Origin: Quillaja saponaria
Lineage: Eukaryota > Streptophyta > Magnoliopsida > Fabales > Quillajaceae
Assembly: GCA_029379385.1 (NCBI GenBank)
Contig: CM055607.1
Coordinates: forward strand, 32,113,235-32,177,234
Direction of reading: 5' to 3'
Length of the DNA stretch: 64,000 nt
Within the stretch, counting starts at the first letter, position 1. Each line of letters opens with the position of its first letter. Positions 1 to 13,600 of the stretch are shown one piece after another. The position numbers were made by a program, and so were the translations under genes. The notes under the pieces were generated by a model. That model did no database searches, was not told the DNA's origin, and saw only the letters and a list, made by a program, of their open reading frames with translations.

Positions 1-620
1 TCGGGAAAGGCATAATGTAGAATCCTCCGAGACTCTTCAGTTTTACTCCTCCAAAACTAGAGCCTGAGAGGCAGAGCTTACTCTAGCTAAACCTAATTAA
101 ATTTCTGCAAATTCACCTTTATCGATTCTCCTCCGATTTCAAAATTTGAGGACGAAGAACTTCGATGATTGATTCAGAAACCAAAAATTGAAGGAAAAAA
201 AAGAAAGAAAAGGAAATCAACGCGCTCTACCAAAATTCGAGACGCTTGGGCTACAGCTAATCCTTCTTAATTATCTACTTCGATTATTATAGTTGTAATT
301 TGCCTCGAGTTTGTCAGACAAAGCATGGAATAACTTGAAAAATCTGCCAAGTAAAGTCGCTTTTGCTTAGGGTTTTTACCAATTACGGTTCGAGTTCCAA
401 GATACGCGACGGCAAGATAACGTGATATTGATGTGTAAGAAATGATGAGAAAGATCGATCTCCGGAGACTCCATTTCCTCCGTCAAATTAGACTTAAATC
501 GCCGGTAAAACAACCGCCGGCGACGGAGTTATCAGAGAGTGAGAGAGAGATTTAATCAAGCACTTTGTTTGTTTGCGACTTTGCGTGTGGTGTTCGCTTT
601 GAGAAGTGGATAAAGAGCAG
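1..620 (-). promoter_or_regulatory. Probable 5' leader of a minus-strand gene running off the left edge
   Basis: Read on the minus strand, this stretch is CT-rich and leader-like. An AT-rich TATA-like block lies just upstream at about 636-645. No long reading frame is present. One upstream ORF of 32 codons (376-474) is open, and another ATG at 11-13 runs off the window edge. The body of the gene, and therefore its identity, is outside the window. The TATA-like block is close to symmetric, so strand rests mainly on the position of the G-boxes and on the leader-like composition. This is inference. Confidence 0.4.
376..474 (-). other. Candidate upstream ORF, 32 codons
   Basis: On the minus strand an ATG at 474-472 opens 32 codons, starting MESPEIDLSHHF and ending at a TAA at 378-376. 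It lies inside the presumed leader. A leader uORF would normally lower translation of the main ORF. I do not recognise it as one of the known conserved-peptide uORFs, and it could be a chance frame. Confidence 0.25.
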
Positions 621-684
621 AAGCGAAGCAGATGACTATATAAAGGGAAGGAAGGGAGAAATGAAATTACCTGACTGGATGTTG

Positions 685-791
685 CCACGTGGTAATCCTA
701 CGTGGCAGATAGAATTAGTGAACTGGTTGGTTTACGTGTCCTAGGAACAGACCCGGTTCGATTTCGTGACTCTAGCCACACAATGCCACGT
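685..791. promoter_or_regulatory. Cluster of ACGT-core elements (G-box/ABRE-like)
   Basis: Four ACGT cores lie within about 107 bp: a perfect palindromic CCACGTGG at 685-692, ACGTGG at 700-705, ACGTGT at 734-739 and CCACGT at 786-791. Such sites bind bZIP and bHLH factors, and clusters of them are typical of ABA- or light-responsive plant promoters. They lie upstream of the presumed minus-strand leader. The sites are seen directly; the regulatory role is inferred. Confidence 0.5.
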
Positions 792-799
792 TATGCTTG

Positions 800-3700
800 G
801 TGACATTTGAGATTAATTTAATACCGAACATGCCCTCATCTGTTTGCGAAAGACCATTGTGGCTGCCCGTTGCCATCCTGGTACCGTGGATACGGAAACA
901 GCCTCACGATCATGGCATGGGCCGAGCTCGACAGACCATATCACATTTTTTGATTAGACTCGTGACTTTTATTTGCCGAAAATACCCTCTTAAGAGACGA
1001 AGATGAGTCCTAATGAAGCCAAACATCATGTCCGGGAAGGTAATGACTGTGAAGGGCATAATGGTCATATTAATTGTCCCCACTTCCAGGTAAATAGCCT
1101 ATTATTTTCGGCTGGGAAATAGAAATTGCCTGGGTTTGTAACTGACAATGAATCTAAATTGATTGTTTGGTTTCTTAATTTACTAATCTACCCCTATGTA
1201 GGCCCAAAGTCCAATACCGTGTTTAGGAACTGAAATTGAAATTACCTCCACCCTTTGGATATAATGAATTAATAATGTATAATTAGTTAAAAAATAGAGA
1301 GGTAGAGAGAGAGGCAAGGGACAAAATTGGAAAGTAAAAGTGAAATTGGTAATGGATGGTGGAGCCGGGACCATGGTTCAAAGTAAAGGGACGGGGACCA
1401 AGAAAGGGTTGGCACTAGAATTGGAGGGCTATTTTGGGGAAAGCAAGAGACTATGATTTCTTTTCTTTCTTAACTTTTTCCCGGATTAACGTTTAAACGG
1501 TCAGTGGTGTCGTTTAGTAAGGCACGCGGCAATAGCTTGAAAGAAGCGTTATGACTAAAAATCATGAGATCGTGACACGTATAGAATACCTGGTTGGTAG
1601 CCGTTTGATTATTTTCAGCAACCAGTAAACTAGCAACGGCAAGTAGGGGAAGACGAAAACGAGGATGTCAACAACCCTTGTCAAATTTTAGAAACCAGTG
1701 TCCATTCTCCAAGGATGGAGTTTGTGATTAAAAATAAATAATAAGTTGTTGGAAAAATAGAAAAATACGTAATGGTATATCTCAGACTCTCTTGATAAAG
1801 AAAATTATACCTATGATATTATTATTGTTTATTTAAAAAATCTCATTGCATGTATATCAGAGCCGAAAGTTAGAGGTTTTATTATGACATCTAAGATTAT
1901 TTGTGAAAATATAAATTTATTATTAATTATAAATTATAATTAATAAAACTCGAACTCTCAAATTTAAGAGAGTTTAAAAACTTGTTTTCTTTTAAAATAT
2001 GATATGATACTTGTCCCATATCTTTTAAAATTAACATTGACCATATAATTTCCCTTTTGAATTTGTAAAAGTAATTTTTAACAAATTTAATCATTTTATC
2101 CTATTTAATTTATTTTTGCTAATTGTGAATTCGTATCTTTATATTTAGTTTATCTTTTAAAATAAAATAATAATGTTGAACGGTAGTTGTTAGTAGTTGA
2201 CTATAATGTCCCCTTTATAACCCAAAAATAATAAGACTATAATGTTCTCAAATGCACATTGGTAATATAAAAAAAATATGTAATTAAATGATAAAAATGA
2301 ATACAGATCGAGTGTTAATCTGTTAATTTTTGACGTGATTAAATTAAACAGTATCCTATTGTACATTTTGCCTTGTGTGGGAAAAAATGGAGATGAACAA
2401 ATAGGAAATCTTATGCCACATGAATCAGAATCTAAATAGTAAATAGGATTTGATTTAGGGAAGGACAAATTTATGGTGGAGTCTGTTGAATGGAGCTTAA
2501 CTGGAAGTTAATTAAGAATTAATTTGATACAATTGAATAATACTGTTAATACATTATAATAATAATATAACTTTATTATTATTATTATATAATTTATTAC
2601 TGTTATAAATTTGTAACTGATTTTTTTAACAAGCTTTTAAAAAATAGTTTTTATAAATATAATTTTTTAAATATTAATTATAATAGTGATTATAATTTTA
2701 GTATTATTTATAAAACAATTTAATTTTCAAAATTCCATTTATTGCTGTTAAACGAATCCACACCAGTTAAAAAAATTTATTTCTTATTACATAATTAATA
2801 AATACCATAGAAATTATTTACGTACAAAAATTAATTAATTAATTTAATACTATTTTTTTGATTCTTTGATGGCACGTCAAACATAGTAAAAAAATTAACT
2901 TTTTAAAACTTGGGACGTTTACACTCTTCTCCGATTTACCCGAATATAAGTGAAAGTTATGTGGGTCCCTGACGATATATGTTGTTGTAGCTTGGACCGG
3001 AGTTTAAGTGTGGGTTCCAGTAAGATCAAAGGACAACCACATGAATGGTGTCCGGGTCCTACATAATAGCTAATGTTAATTGATAATAGGTGGGCCCAAT
3101 GCTACTTCATAACATAGTATATCAGAGTGAGGCCCATGAATATGCTTCCCGGTTTCCCCTGATGGGACACCGTAAGTATGGTTGTGGCCCATCAATGGCG
3201 TCATCCATCAAGATAAGAACCCATTTTCTAACTATTTATTTTCTTCTTTTGGGTGCATTGCAAATTACTATTTTTTGGTACATCAAACTCTTTGAAATAA
3301 TGGAGAAATGGAGCGTGGTCATATAAAATATTTGAAAGAAAAAGATAGCATTTGCTTGAATCAAATTGAATTATCATAAGACTATTATCATCTTAGTTTT
3401 AGGGAAATCTAGGTGTATATATAGGAGTTTCTTTTTAAAATTATTTTTTTATATAAAATAAGCTATAAGAAAATAATTCTTTTTCATTTCACAATTTCTT
3501 AATAAAGACAAAATTCGATTATATGTGTTTAAAAATAATACTAAAATAGTCATTTATTTTTTATTTTTTATTTAATATGTGATTTTTATAAATGAAATGA
3601 TATAAATACTATGCTAAAATAGAAAAAATATCCCTAAATAATAAAATTTAACTTAGTTTATAAATTTATATATTTCTTAGTCTATCTTATTTTATTGTAT

Positions 3701-6620
3701 TTAAATTTTTTATATTTTTATTTAGAACTATTATTTTAATTAATTATTTATTATACTTTTACTTATATTTATATTTATTTATACACATATTTTTTATAGT
3801 CATTAATTATACATCTATAATTATATTATTTGTTTCGTATATTATATTTTTATTATTTAATGTGAGAGAGGGGGTATTTTTCTCATTTTACTAAATTGAA
3901 ATGATTTATTATTATTTTGTTTAATTATTTAATCATTTATTTTATTTTAATTAATGTTATAATTATATCGTTATCATTTAATGTGATTTTTTTTTTCAGT
4001 TAGTTAAAGTGAAATGATTATTTATTCTTAATATTAATTAAATAATTTATTCATTATTAATATTATTTTATTTGTGTATTATATATTTTTATTTAATCAT
4101 TTGTTATGCGAAATGGATGACATTTTCAGCATTTGATTGAACTAAATTAATTTTATAAAAATAGAAATGATAAATTGATCCACCTCTCTCTAAGGGTTTG
4201 ACAATATAAAAGTATAAATGAAAAAAAAAAATGAACATCTCACAAAAACGTGAATAAAATGACTATTTATTTATACTAAACTAGCTCTAAATTTAAAAAG
4301 GAATAAATTAGGCAACATTAAGTACATTACACAATCAAGTAAAAAGAAGAAAGTATATATCACCGTGAGATTTATTTTTTATTAACAAATTGCGAAGAGA
4401 CATATAAAGTTATTTTTAAAAATAAAATTGTTAAAATTTTGACATCTCTTTTATCATTTAAGTTTCAGTACATAAGACTTAAAAGTGGTTGGTTACAATA
4501 ATAAGTAAATTACTTTAAAGTAAAATACTCAAATCCAAAAATTGTCTATCTGTGAATGTTCAATAACTGTATCACTATTTATATTTGAATGATATTAAAT
4601 TCACATAAAAAAATAAAAAATATTATAAAAATTTGTTTTTCGTATTTAAATCCGAGGACATTTGTTATCCTTTTGAATGGATAGCAATTTACAATTAGAA
4701 GCCCCTTGGTTTCACAAATCTGTCGGCTAAAAGTTTGATCCTCTTTTAAACAGTGAATTAGTAGTTTTAAGTTTAAACCGCTAGGATATATACATGTATC
4801 AGGTATATTAGTAAAGAGTCTGAGCAAGAAAGCGAAGTTTGCGTAGTGGCAATGAATTATAGCTTCTTTGAAAAGAAAAAATAAAAATAAAGATGAATCT
4901 CATAATTTCCTATTTTCTTTAATCCTACAAAATAAGCATCCTTAAGATTAGGACACGTACCCACTTGAGGCTTTTTTTTTTTTCACCTCCAAGCGGTTGT
5001 AACTTTTTGCGTTTTGATTTCTCTATCACCTCTCATTTTTCAAAAAGGATTGGACTGCAGCTGGTGGAAATTGAGAACTTTGTTCCCTTTGTCTAACACT
5101 CTAACCTATCATTATTCAGAGCAAAGCAAAGGAAAATCCAAAGAAATAGAGGGGAAAATATTCCCTTTACCTTACAATGATCATCGATTTATTTATTATT
5201 TTTTTATGACTAGATCAATTTGTTAGTATTTTTATTTTAATTTTCACGTAATAGCGCTGGTTTTTATATATTTATATATAATTATGTTATTATTAACAAG
5301 TTGTTAATTTAATTATTAAAATTACTTTACAAAATTATTATATACCTTCCCTAACGGTTGCTCTTTAATTTATATACGAACAAAAAAGCAGAAGAAAAGT
5401 TGCTATTTGCTAACACAATTCAAATAGACCATTTCATTCTTTTTTTGAAAAACAAATCCATACTTTTTTGGTGTTATTTTTCCTATGGGAGGGAGGACTT
5501 ATTGGTGAAATCCTTTAATTATTTATTTATTTACTTTGTAACGCCCATATTCTCTCTCAACTAGTAAGAAAGATGAAACACAAACATCAAAGACAAATTC
5601 AAAGAAAAATATGATTTAGGCAATGACCTATAGAATCAAAACTCCTCTCTCTTTTTGCTTTTTCCATTGTCAAGTTTGCTCATGAATCCATCTATGACTT
5701 TGAGAGGCATATATCTTTGTATTTTGTTTACTCTATCTTTCCTACATGTCTCAATGACGCGTTTGTAGATGGCAAAAAAGCAATGCTTAGCTAGTTTCTA
5801 CTAAAGTAGTGTAATGAGTGCAAACAAAAGAAAACTAATTAAAGAAGATAAGGGAAATTCATGATGCTTGCAACAAATGTTTTTGGTCCATCTTTTAGGA
5901 CCACGTTCCTATATGCTTATGAAGGCTAAATTTTCAAGATTAATCACGAACATGTATGAAATTAAGGATATTCAAATTCTCGAGTTTATTGAATATTGCC
6001 TTGACCTGTAGGTTAATCCGTTATAGTATTTTGATATAGTTCTTTAATTAATAGTTTATGATATAGTGTTATGGTATTATCAAGTTCCATATTAAAATTA
6101 AGACTAGTGCTTAATAAATACAGAAATATAAATAATATTTTTTTTTAAGTCGAGTGTTTTGAAAATTATATAAATATAGATTTTCATTTAAGTTAAAAGA
6201 ATCAATCAATTCAATCACCCTTATTTTTATTACTTTCATCAACAAAGAGCATAGGATCATTGAGGTATGTAATTAAGCAAAGAACGGAATCTCAGATTTT
6301 TGTTCCGAATCATTGTTCTACAAAAGAAAAAGAAATTGAGAGATTTTGTGATGACTCTAGAACCAAACAAATCTTATTCCCATTTATATTTATTGGGCTT
6401 GGGTCAAGTTTGGACTTGGGCTCAAGTCTTTTTAAATCCATACTGATTTATGGGCCTAAAAGAGTAATTATAATCAAGAATAGGTTGAGCTGTACGATGT
6501 AGAAGGTTTAATCTGTTTGATAAAGTTGCTGAAAGTTTTTGAAATTTAAGGAAGGAAATAGTTTTCCCACCCAAATCCAAAGTTGACCGCCCTTTTGCCG
6601 CTGGGGTTTGGTCGTTCAAA
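800..6620. other. Intergenic, AT-rich; no gene recognised
   Basis: About 5.8 kb without a convincing coding exon. Roughly 1800-2900 and 3300-4900 are very AT-rich low-complexity DNA. A more GC-balanced patch at 2900-3200 also has no supported coding frame. All reading frames here are short. I see no terminal repeats, tRNA boxes or transposase-like frames. Confidence 0.6.
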
Positions 6621-6749
6621 ATGCCATTCCATATTTAATGCTTGTTCATAAATCTCTTTTCATTCATTATCTGACAATTCTTTTGGTTCCTTCCCTGCCA
6701 TCTCTTCAGTTTCCTCCATCTTCGGCTTCCAATCGTCTCTGAGTTCCAG

Positions 6750-7063
6750 GTATTTTCTTTCGCAAATATGGGTTTGTTTTCCTGAGAAAACTTCTGTAAT
6801 TTATTTTACGGGTTTGATATTTGCATATTTTGTGGATCCAGCATATCCATCCCTCGAGGAAGATCTTTTTTTTGTTTTTTCTTGGGGATTTATTTAACAT
6901 AAATATTTACCAGATCTATCATTCATAGATTCAGTTAGTTTTATACTCCATCTGTTCTTTTCGTATTTGGGTTTAAATTTTACAAAAAGAATTTCAATTC
7001 TTCATTGTTCATATGTTATTTTATTTCAAAATTTGAAATATGTTTTACCCTTTTCACTTCTAG
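6750..7063 (+). other. 5'UTR intron of the H2A.Z gene
   Basis: A donor (TTCCAG then GTATTTTC) at 6750 and an acceptor (CACTTCTAG) ending at 7063 flank a T-rich segment seven bases before the start codon. The leader exon before it, about 6640-6749, is CT-rich. Leader introns in plant housekeeping genes often raise expression. Inferred from splice signals only. Confidence 0.6.
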
Positions 7064-7070
7064 GAAGGAA

Positions 7071-8469
7071 ATGGCGGGAAAAGGAGGGAAGGGGCTTCTA
7101 GCTGCAAAAACCACAGCTGCTAACAAAGACAAGGACAAGAAAAAGCCGGTCTCCCGCTCATCTCGTGCTGGTATCCAGGTAACAATAACTAATAATTAAC
7201 ATTTTTTTTAAAAGAAGTAGTTATATCCTTATAATTTCTGATTAAGTTTGAAATTTTTTGAGTTCCCAATCATGACGATGGTACAAGCATACAAAAACTT
7301 ACTCATCATAATGATTGAGTTGTTATTGTTTTTTAACTACAAGTACTGAATTTGATTATCTGGTTATAAATCTGATGTCACTTAAAGAAAAAACTAAAGG
7401 GAATGTTTGGATTGCCTGGATTGTTTGACTTGTTCTAATTTTTTTTTTAATGGTGTACTACTTGAATCTTTGGTTGATCTTGGGCAGTTTTTAGTTTGTC
7501 TCATGATTGTCTGATACACTTTATATGCTATTAGAGTTTTCACACTAACAGATTATAAGGCTTTTTCTGAACCCAATAGGGAAATACAGTGATGAAATCA
7601 AAAGGTTGCTTGTTGATTTAAATTTATATTTGGATTAGTTGAAAAGTTGGTTGCTGATGTTATCTTGTAGCTGAAATATCAGTTTTCATCGTAGATCCTT
7701 GAAAAAAATTGTATGTTATGGGTCACTGAATCTAAATTGTTTTGGGTTTTTTGTTTTGATTTGGTTTGTAGCTAGATACCTGTTTTGTGATTTTAAAATA
7801 ACTTTATAATTCTGGTTGCTTGGATTTATTGATGGAGATCTTTCATAGTTACTGGTTTCTAATTTAGTTTCTGATAATGTTTGTGTTACTATTAGTTGAA
7901 AAGTTGGGTGCCGTTGTTTTCTTGTAGCTGAAAAATTAATTTTCATCATTGATCCTTGAAAGATATTGTATGGTATGGGTTCTATGAATCTAAATTGTTT
8001 TGGGTTTTTTGTTTTGATTTGGTTTGTAGCTAGATACCTGTTTTGTGATTTTAAAATAACTTTATAATTCTAATTGCTGGGATTTATTGATGGATATCTT
8101 TCATAGTTACTGGTTTCTAATTTAGTTTCTGATAATGTTTGTGTTACTATTTGCATCTACTATGCTATTTAGTTTCCCGTTGGCCGTATCCATAGGCAGC
8201 TCAAGTCAAGGATTGCAGCCCATGGCCGTGTTGGGGCCACTGCTGCTGTTTACCTGGCTTCAATTCTTGAGTATCTGACTGCAGAGGTACTTGAACTTGC
8301 TGGAAATGCAAGTAAGGATCTCAAGGTGAAAAGGATCACACCCAGGCACCTGCAGCTTGCCATTAGGGGAGATGAAGAGCTGGACACTCTGATCAAGGGG
8401 ACAATTGCTGGAGGTGGTGTTATCCCTCACATTCACAAGTCCCTCATTAACAAAGCTTCTAAAGAATGA
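7071..8469 (+). CDS. Histone H2A.Z variant, 134 aa, two coding exons
   Basis: Coding exons are 7071-7178 and 8173-8469, joined in phase 0 after AGIQ, giving 134 residues as expected for plant H2A.Z. Residues 1-30 form a Gly/Lys-rich tail ([10 protein letters not shown]) and the histone fold follows ([10 protein letters not shown]). H2A.Z rather than canonical H2A is shown by [20 protein letters not shown] at about 80-99 and the C-terminal [17 protein letters not shown]. The plant H2A.X SQEF tail is absent. The product replaces H2A in nucleosomes near transcription starts; the SWR1 complex deposits it, with roles in responsive-gene control and thermosensing. The Kozak context, AAGGAAATGG, is good. 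The single coding intron (7179-8172) contains a 257-bp tandem duplication. Confidence 0.97.
7635..8150 (+). repeat. Tandem duplication, unit about 257 bp, two copies, in the H2A.Z intron
   Basis: Copy 1 is 7635-7891 and copy 2 is 7892-8150. Both start TTAGTTGAAAAGTTGG and share long identical blocks, such as TTTTGGGTTTTTTGTTTTGA. Differences are scattered substitutions and small indels. The duplication sits just before the acceptor at 8172 and accounts for about half of the intron. Confidence 0.9.
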
Positions 8470-10540
8470 GTAGTTTGCTTCTGATTTTGTGGCTGTTAAC
8501 TGAAGTAGATTGTGTTTATTAAATGACTATCATTGTCACAAGTGCGCTGATGTAGGTCTTGTTTGTTTTCATTTGAGATGTAGTTTGTAAATGGTTTCTT
8601 TGATGTGTTGCTTGAATTGATCTGTCATAGAATATCAATACTGTTAGTTGGATAGTTTTAACTTTTAACAGTAGTTTATTTGATTTGCAGTGTATTATCT
8701 TCATGAAATTGTGTCATGCTTTTGCAATGAGCCTCTGATTTTTTGCTGATGTGTGTTTGTCATAGTTACTGGTTTGCCTTTGTGAGGCTTAAGGCATTGT
8801 TTCTTGAAGCCTTAAATGATTAGAAACAATAATATCTCATTTTCATCTCGTGGGTCATAATGGTTGGTCATTGTTAGAGGGATTCCCTTTAAAACCTAAA
8901 CAGGATTGGCTTTCACAATTTGGGCTCAATGGTTGCTTTTTTTTTTTTTGGGAGCTCAACCTGGTTTATACTTTCTTTCTATTTGGGTAAAAAAAGCTAG
9001 TTTATACCTTTCTTAGTGTCTATGTGGATGAGACTTTCTTTCTTTTTGGGTAAAACAAGCTAGTTTATACTTTTTTAGTGTCTATGTGGATGAGAAATGA
9101 CATGGGGATTCCGGATGGTGAATTGAAGATTGTGGGCAAATATTGTGGATCTCCACTATTTTGATCCAATGTTTTATTTGAAGTGGAAGATTTTGAGTTT
9201 GAGTAGTTTGACTCGAAATAAATATAATTTAGAGACGGTTAGCAATTAAAATACCTAAAAAGTTGTCCTACATTTTCAACCACTATTATTATTATGTTTT
9301 AGGAAGCTGTGGATGAATGTGGAAGGGGCCAAGATTCAGGTGCTTCAAAAAAGAAGTTTATTTAGATTAATTGATTTGGATTGATATTTATCTGAACCTA
9401 TGAAGCTTGAGAAACTAGTTTGGCACTTGTTTTGTGATTACCATGCTTCTTCTCATGGGTCATAAAATAATCGGCAGGCCAAGCAATCCAGAGGTTATTA
9501 TATGACTTTGCACTATAGTTAGCACAGCACCAAGAATAACCAAGTAATCCAAGAATTCTTGTTATACTCTTATTCCAACTCTCAACTCTCAACTCTCTTT
9601 TCTAGGTTAATTGATATTGAATCAATCGTAAGCATTTTTAATATTAATACTATTTTTGGAAAACCCAGTTTATATCACCAGATCTTGAGTTTTCATGTAT
9701 AAATATAACCAACATATCTCATTCGTAAAAGAATTTCTCTATAATGGCCATGAATAGTTTCTCCGGACATACCTCAAAAATCTTTGCTAAAATTTGTGTG
9801 AAAACTCATGAATTGGCTTTGATCTTTTACAAATGTAAATGTCTTACAATTAAAAGAAATACATATAGATATAATTGTAGAGAAAAATATGTGCCGGTGT
9901 GAATAAATTAAAATCTTATCTTTAAACTACTCTTTTGTCAAGTAATATTTTTATTTTTTATTTTTATATAGGGTCTAACTTTCTCCATCTCCTAGGGAAA
10001 AAGGAAAAGAGATATTTATTCTAAATGAAAGGAGAAAACTGCACGCTGGAGTGCAATCAAATCCTATTAATTTTCTTCAAGATTAGTTACGTCATTGTTG
10101 TTCGAATTTGGAAATTTGCCTTCTCCAAATCGAGATATCTTGCAAACTAAACTAGCAACTAGTTGACATTGTCAAGTAAATTTAACCCCTACTTAACCTT
10201 ATAAAAAGCCAAGACAACCATTTTTGAAGCTTGTATTATACTTGTTAATTTGTGTACCTAAATGTGTCATGAGCTATATTGGTTTAAATAATCAAACAAA
10301 AACAAATAAATACCAAGGAAATTTCTTGCAACTTGAGCTGGATCCAGGGATAATTAGAAGACTGATAATAAACATATGAAATAAGCAGTAGAATATAAAA
10401 AAAAAAAAAGATATCAAAAAAACAAAAAAGCATCTAGCATCCGGAAGACAAATTTTTCGAGTAAACATATGTGACAGATTCCCAAGTGTAGCATCTTGGA
10501 ACATGTCCCTTCCCCAATATGCTCTTCATGCACTCTTTGT
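8470..10540. other. H2A.Z 3' region and intergenic spacer
   Basis: The first 250-300 bases are probably the H2A.Z 3'UTR. A 63-bp direct repeat lies at 8970-9095. The rest is AT-rich with no supported gene up to the D27-family promoter. Confidence 0.6.
8970..9095 (+). repeat. Tandem repeat, two copies of about 63 bp
   Basis: Both copies contain ACTTTCTTTCT, then TTTGGGTAAAA and AAGCTAGTTTATAC, and end TTAGTGTCTATGTGGATGAG. The copies start at 8970 and 9033 and differ at only a few positions, so the duplication is young. Confidence 0.85.
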
Positions 10541-10642
10541 TATTATATACTCCTTTCTCCTTCCCTTCATTCTCTATTCTCTAACCTCAACTCACACTAT
10601 TCACTACCTGTCTCTCTATCTCCCACAAACACACACACATAC
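10541..10642 (+). promoter_or_regulatory. Core promoter and leader of the D27-family gene
   Basis: A TATA-like TATTATATAC lies at 10541-10550. A CT-rich leader ending in a short CACACACA run follows, then the ATG at 10643. The spacing puts the transcription start near 10575. Inferred from sequence only. Confidence 0.45.
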
Positions 10643-13600
10643 ATGGAAATGAAGGTTTTTTCCCAAGGCAGGTGCCTGGTGTCATCGTTACCTAAACAGA
10701 GTCTCAGGCGTAAACTGAAATACCCTTGTGTTGTTGCTGCAGTAATCACAACGCCTGCTGTGCCTGATGATCATGACATGACAGGAGAAACAAGAAAGAT
10801 TAATGTTTACAACGATAACTGGCTTGATAGCTTAGCCATAAACCATCTATCTAAAAGTGTTCAAGCAGCAACAGGTTTATGTCATTCATCTATCTTTTTT
10901 CATTTTGATTTATATTATGAGTCGATGCGAAGACATGAAAGAAGTAAAGAACAACAAAAAGGATTAAAAGGAAAAAAAATCATATGCAGGAATTAAAAGC
11001 AGCAAGAGTGGGTATGAGAGCTTGGTAGAGGCAGCTGCAGTAGTTTCACAGAATTTTAATCCAATTCAACAGCAAGAAATTGTCATTCAAGCACTAGACA
11101 GAGCCTTCCCTAAGCCAATACTTACACTGGTATGTCCATTATCATTATGCACTTCTTACTATTCATTTACATTATATAATTACTGAAGAATTTCACGCAT
11201 GTATTTTCAATATCTCATCAGCTTCGGTACTTTATGCTTACCTTCCAAATTTTTTTACCCCTTGTTTCTGATAATTCAAACAATTTGTTGTTTTTCTCTG
11301 ACATAAAATCAAATGCGGAATTTCATTGTTTCAAGCAATTTCAATTTATGTATTTTGAAATTTACATATTATTTACAAATACATGGGCAAAATTTGAATA
11401 GCAACATGTAAATGGTGCTGGTGTATTCTGTGAAAAAATATCACCAACTTTGGAAGACATACATGGTGGATGCACACCAAAAGATAAATAAATTAAAAAT
11501 ATCACTATTCTTTCACAAAGAAATTATCATTATTCTTGTGCTTTTCATTGTTAAAATCTGTGCCTCCACGGCATATTTCAAATCTCCTCTTTTCTGCAGG
11601 AATGTTTTTAATTTTTTCACCCACAATTTTATGTCCGAATGGTTGTCTTTTTTATTTTTTTGCCCAACGATGTTTGTCTAAATATAATTATGTCGTGGTG
11701 ACCAAGGGCAGATAAGGACACTGCTTCCACAGTCTAAATTCGCAAGGGAATATTTTGCCGCCTTTACAACATTGTTCTTTGCTTGGTTAGTAGGGCCCTG
11801 CGAGGTAAGCCCCAAAAACTACAGTATACATATAATCTGTTAAATTTTATATTCTTCTGCTCTAAAAAATCTTGAAAGGACAAATTCTGAATAGGAAGAT
11901 TAGTTGATGCAGCACAGGGTGATGTACTTTTTTTGGTAAAAGATCTACTCTTTTAAACTTAAGATAACACATCTGCAATATAGTGATGAGTAAATCTGCA
12001 GGTTCACATGTTGACCCTAACAAATCGAAATAGTAAAACCAGATGATCATATTCATAGATGAAGCAACTAAAAAACTGGATATTTTAACCTGCTACCTGA
12101 AAAAAAATGTAACCCCATCACACACAACTTGTACCCTAGTGAGCTTATGGATGGACTGTATAAAAGACCCAAGCCAAGCCAACTTGCATCTTATGTAAAC
12201 ATTCCTCACACTGAGCCCTGTATATATAACTAACTAGTCAAATTTGGCAATACTTTCACTGAAGCATTTAGTGTCCCACTACTAACTTGTCATCACAGCT
12301 AGCATATGACTTCACTCGTGCATGCACCACTTCAGTTTTATTCCTTGAAACAACTTAAAAATAGTAAGGTGGCCTTGAGTGAATACAGAACAGGTTGTAC
12401 AATATAAAAATATTTTGAAGAATGTTTACCGGAAATTTGACTTCAAAAATTGCCTCATACAACGGACAAAATAATAAGGTAGACGATTCAAAACTTAAAA
12501 CATCTATGCAAATACATATGCACATAAATAACAAGTGTATGCAAGCACACTCAAATTCTTTACAAGATGTTCCTATGAAATTGCTGATGTATGATATTTA
12601 AAATGCAAAGGTGAAGGAATCAGATTTCAACGGGAGAAGAGAAAAGAATGTGGTCCATATGAAGAAATGCAGGTAATTTTAGCTTCTCCTTCTATATTAA
12701 CTTTGTATTTTTTACTTGAAATGGGTCCCAACTTACCAACCTAAGACACCATTATCAAACAATCTGCTCCAATGATTGTGCTATTGCCAGATTCCATTCT
12801 CTATGCCCATCATGATTGTCATAATCACCATGAAAACAGTTCTAAATATCAAAATCATGACTACTATAATCCATCATCTTCATTGTCACCCATATAACCG
12901 TCCATCTCTTTTTCCCAATAAAAATTGCAGGTTCTTAGAGGAGTCAAATTGTGTGGGGATGTGTACAAATCTCTGTAAAATGCCATCTCAATTATTTATT
13001 AAGGACTCTCTGGGAATGCCGGTCTACATGGTCCCTAGTAAGTATCCTCATTTAGCAACCAGCAGCATAAGGATGACAGCAAGTTCATGCATTATCCATT
13101 TTCTAAAGCACCAATTTATTTCCAGTTTGTGCCCAAGACTCCATTTTAACATTATCAACAAAACCTACTTTTTGAGTGCCTTAGCCACAATCTACCATAA
13201 TCTAAACAATTCACTTCTGATGCTATAAATTATAATGCAGAGGTCCACAACGTACATTGAAAGTAAAAGTAAACAGGAAAAGTTTGCCACAACCACAAAA
13301 TGTATCCTAAATTTTCCTTTCATGGTAAATCTACCCAAAATGTTCTTTGATTGGAAAATCTACCTCAAAATATGAATAAAAAGAAAAGAAACAATTTTTT
13401 ACTTCAAAGTATCTCCAGTAAATTGTAGAAGCCAGCCTCATCATTTAAATGGAGGGCCCGTGCATACACCATTTGGGGTACAAAATTGCAAGTAGACCCA
13501 TTTAGACCCAGTTGAGACATCCACAATATGGCAAAATACTATTTACATTGCATATTTTGTAATCATGAATTGATACCTGAATTTCTAGCAGTAAGTTAAA

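Noticed and set aside
10875..10996. Continuation of the first D27-family frame beyond the donor
   Set aside because: Sequence after 10874 turns low-complexity, while splicing to 10990 restores the conserved family sequence in phase.
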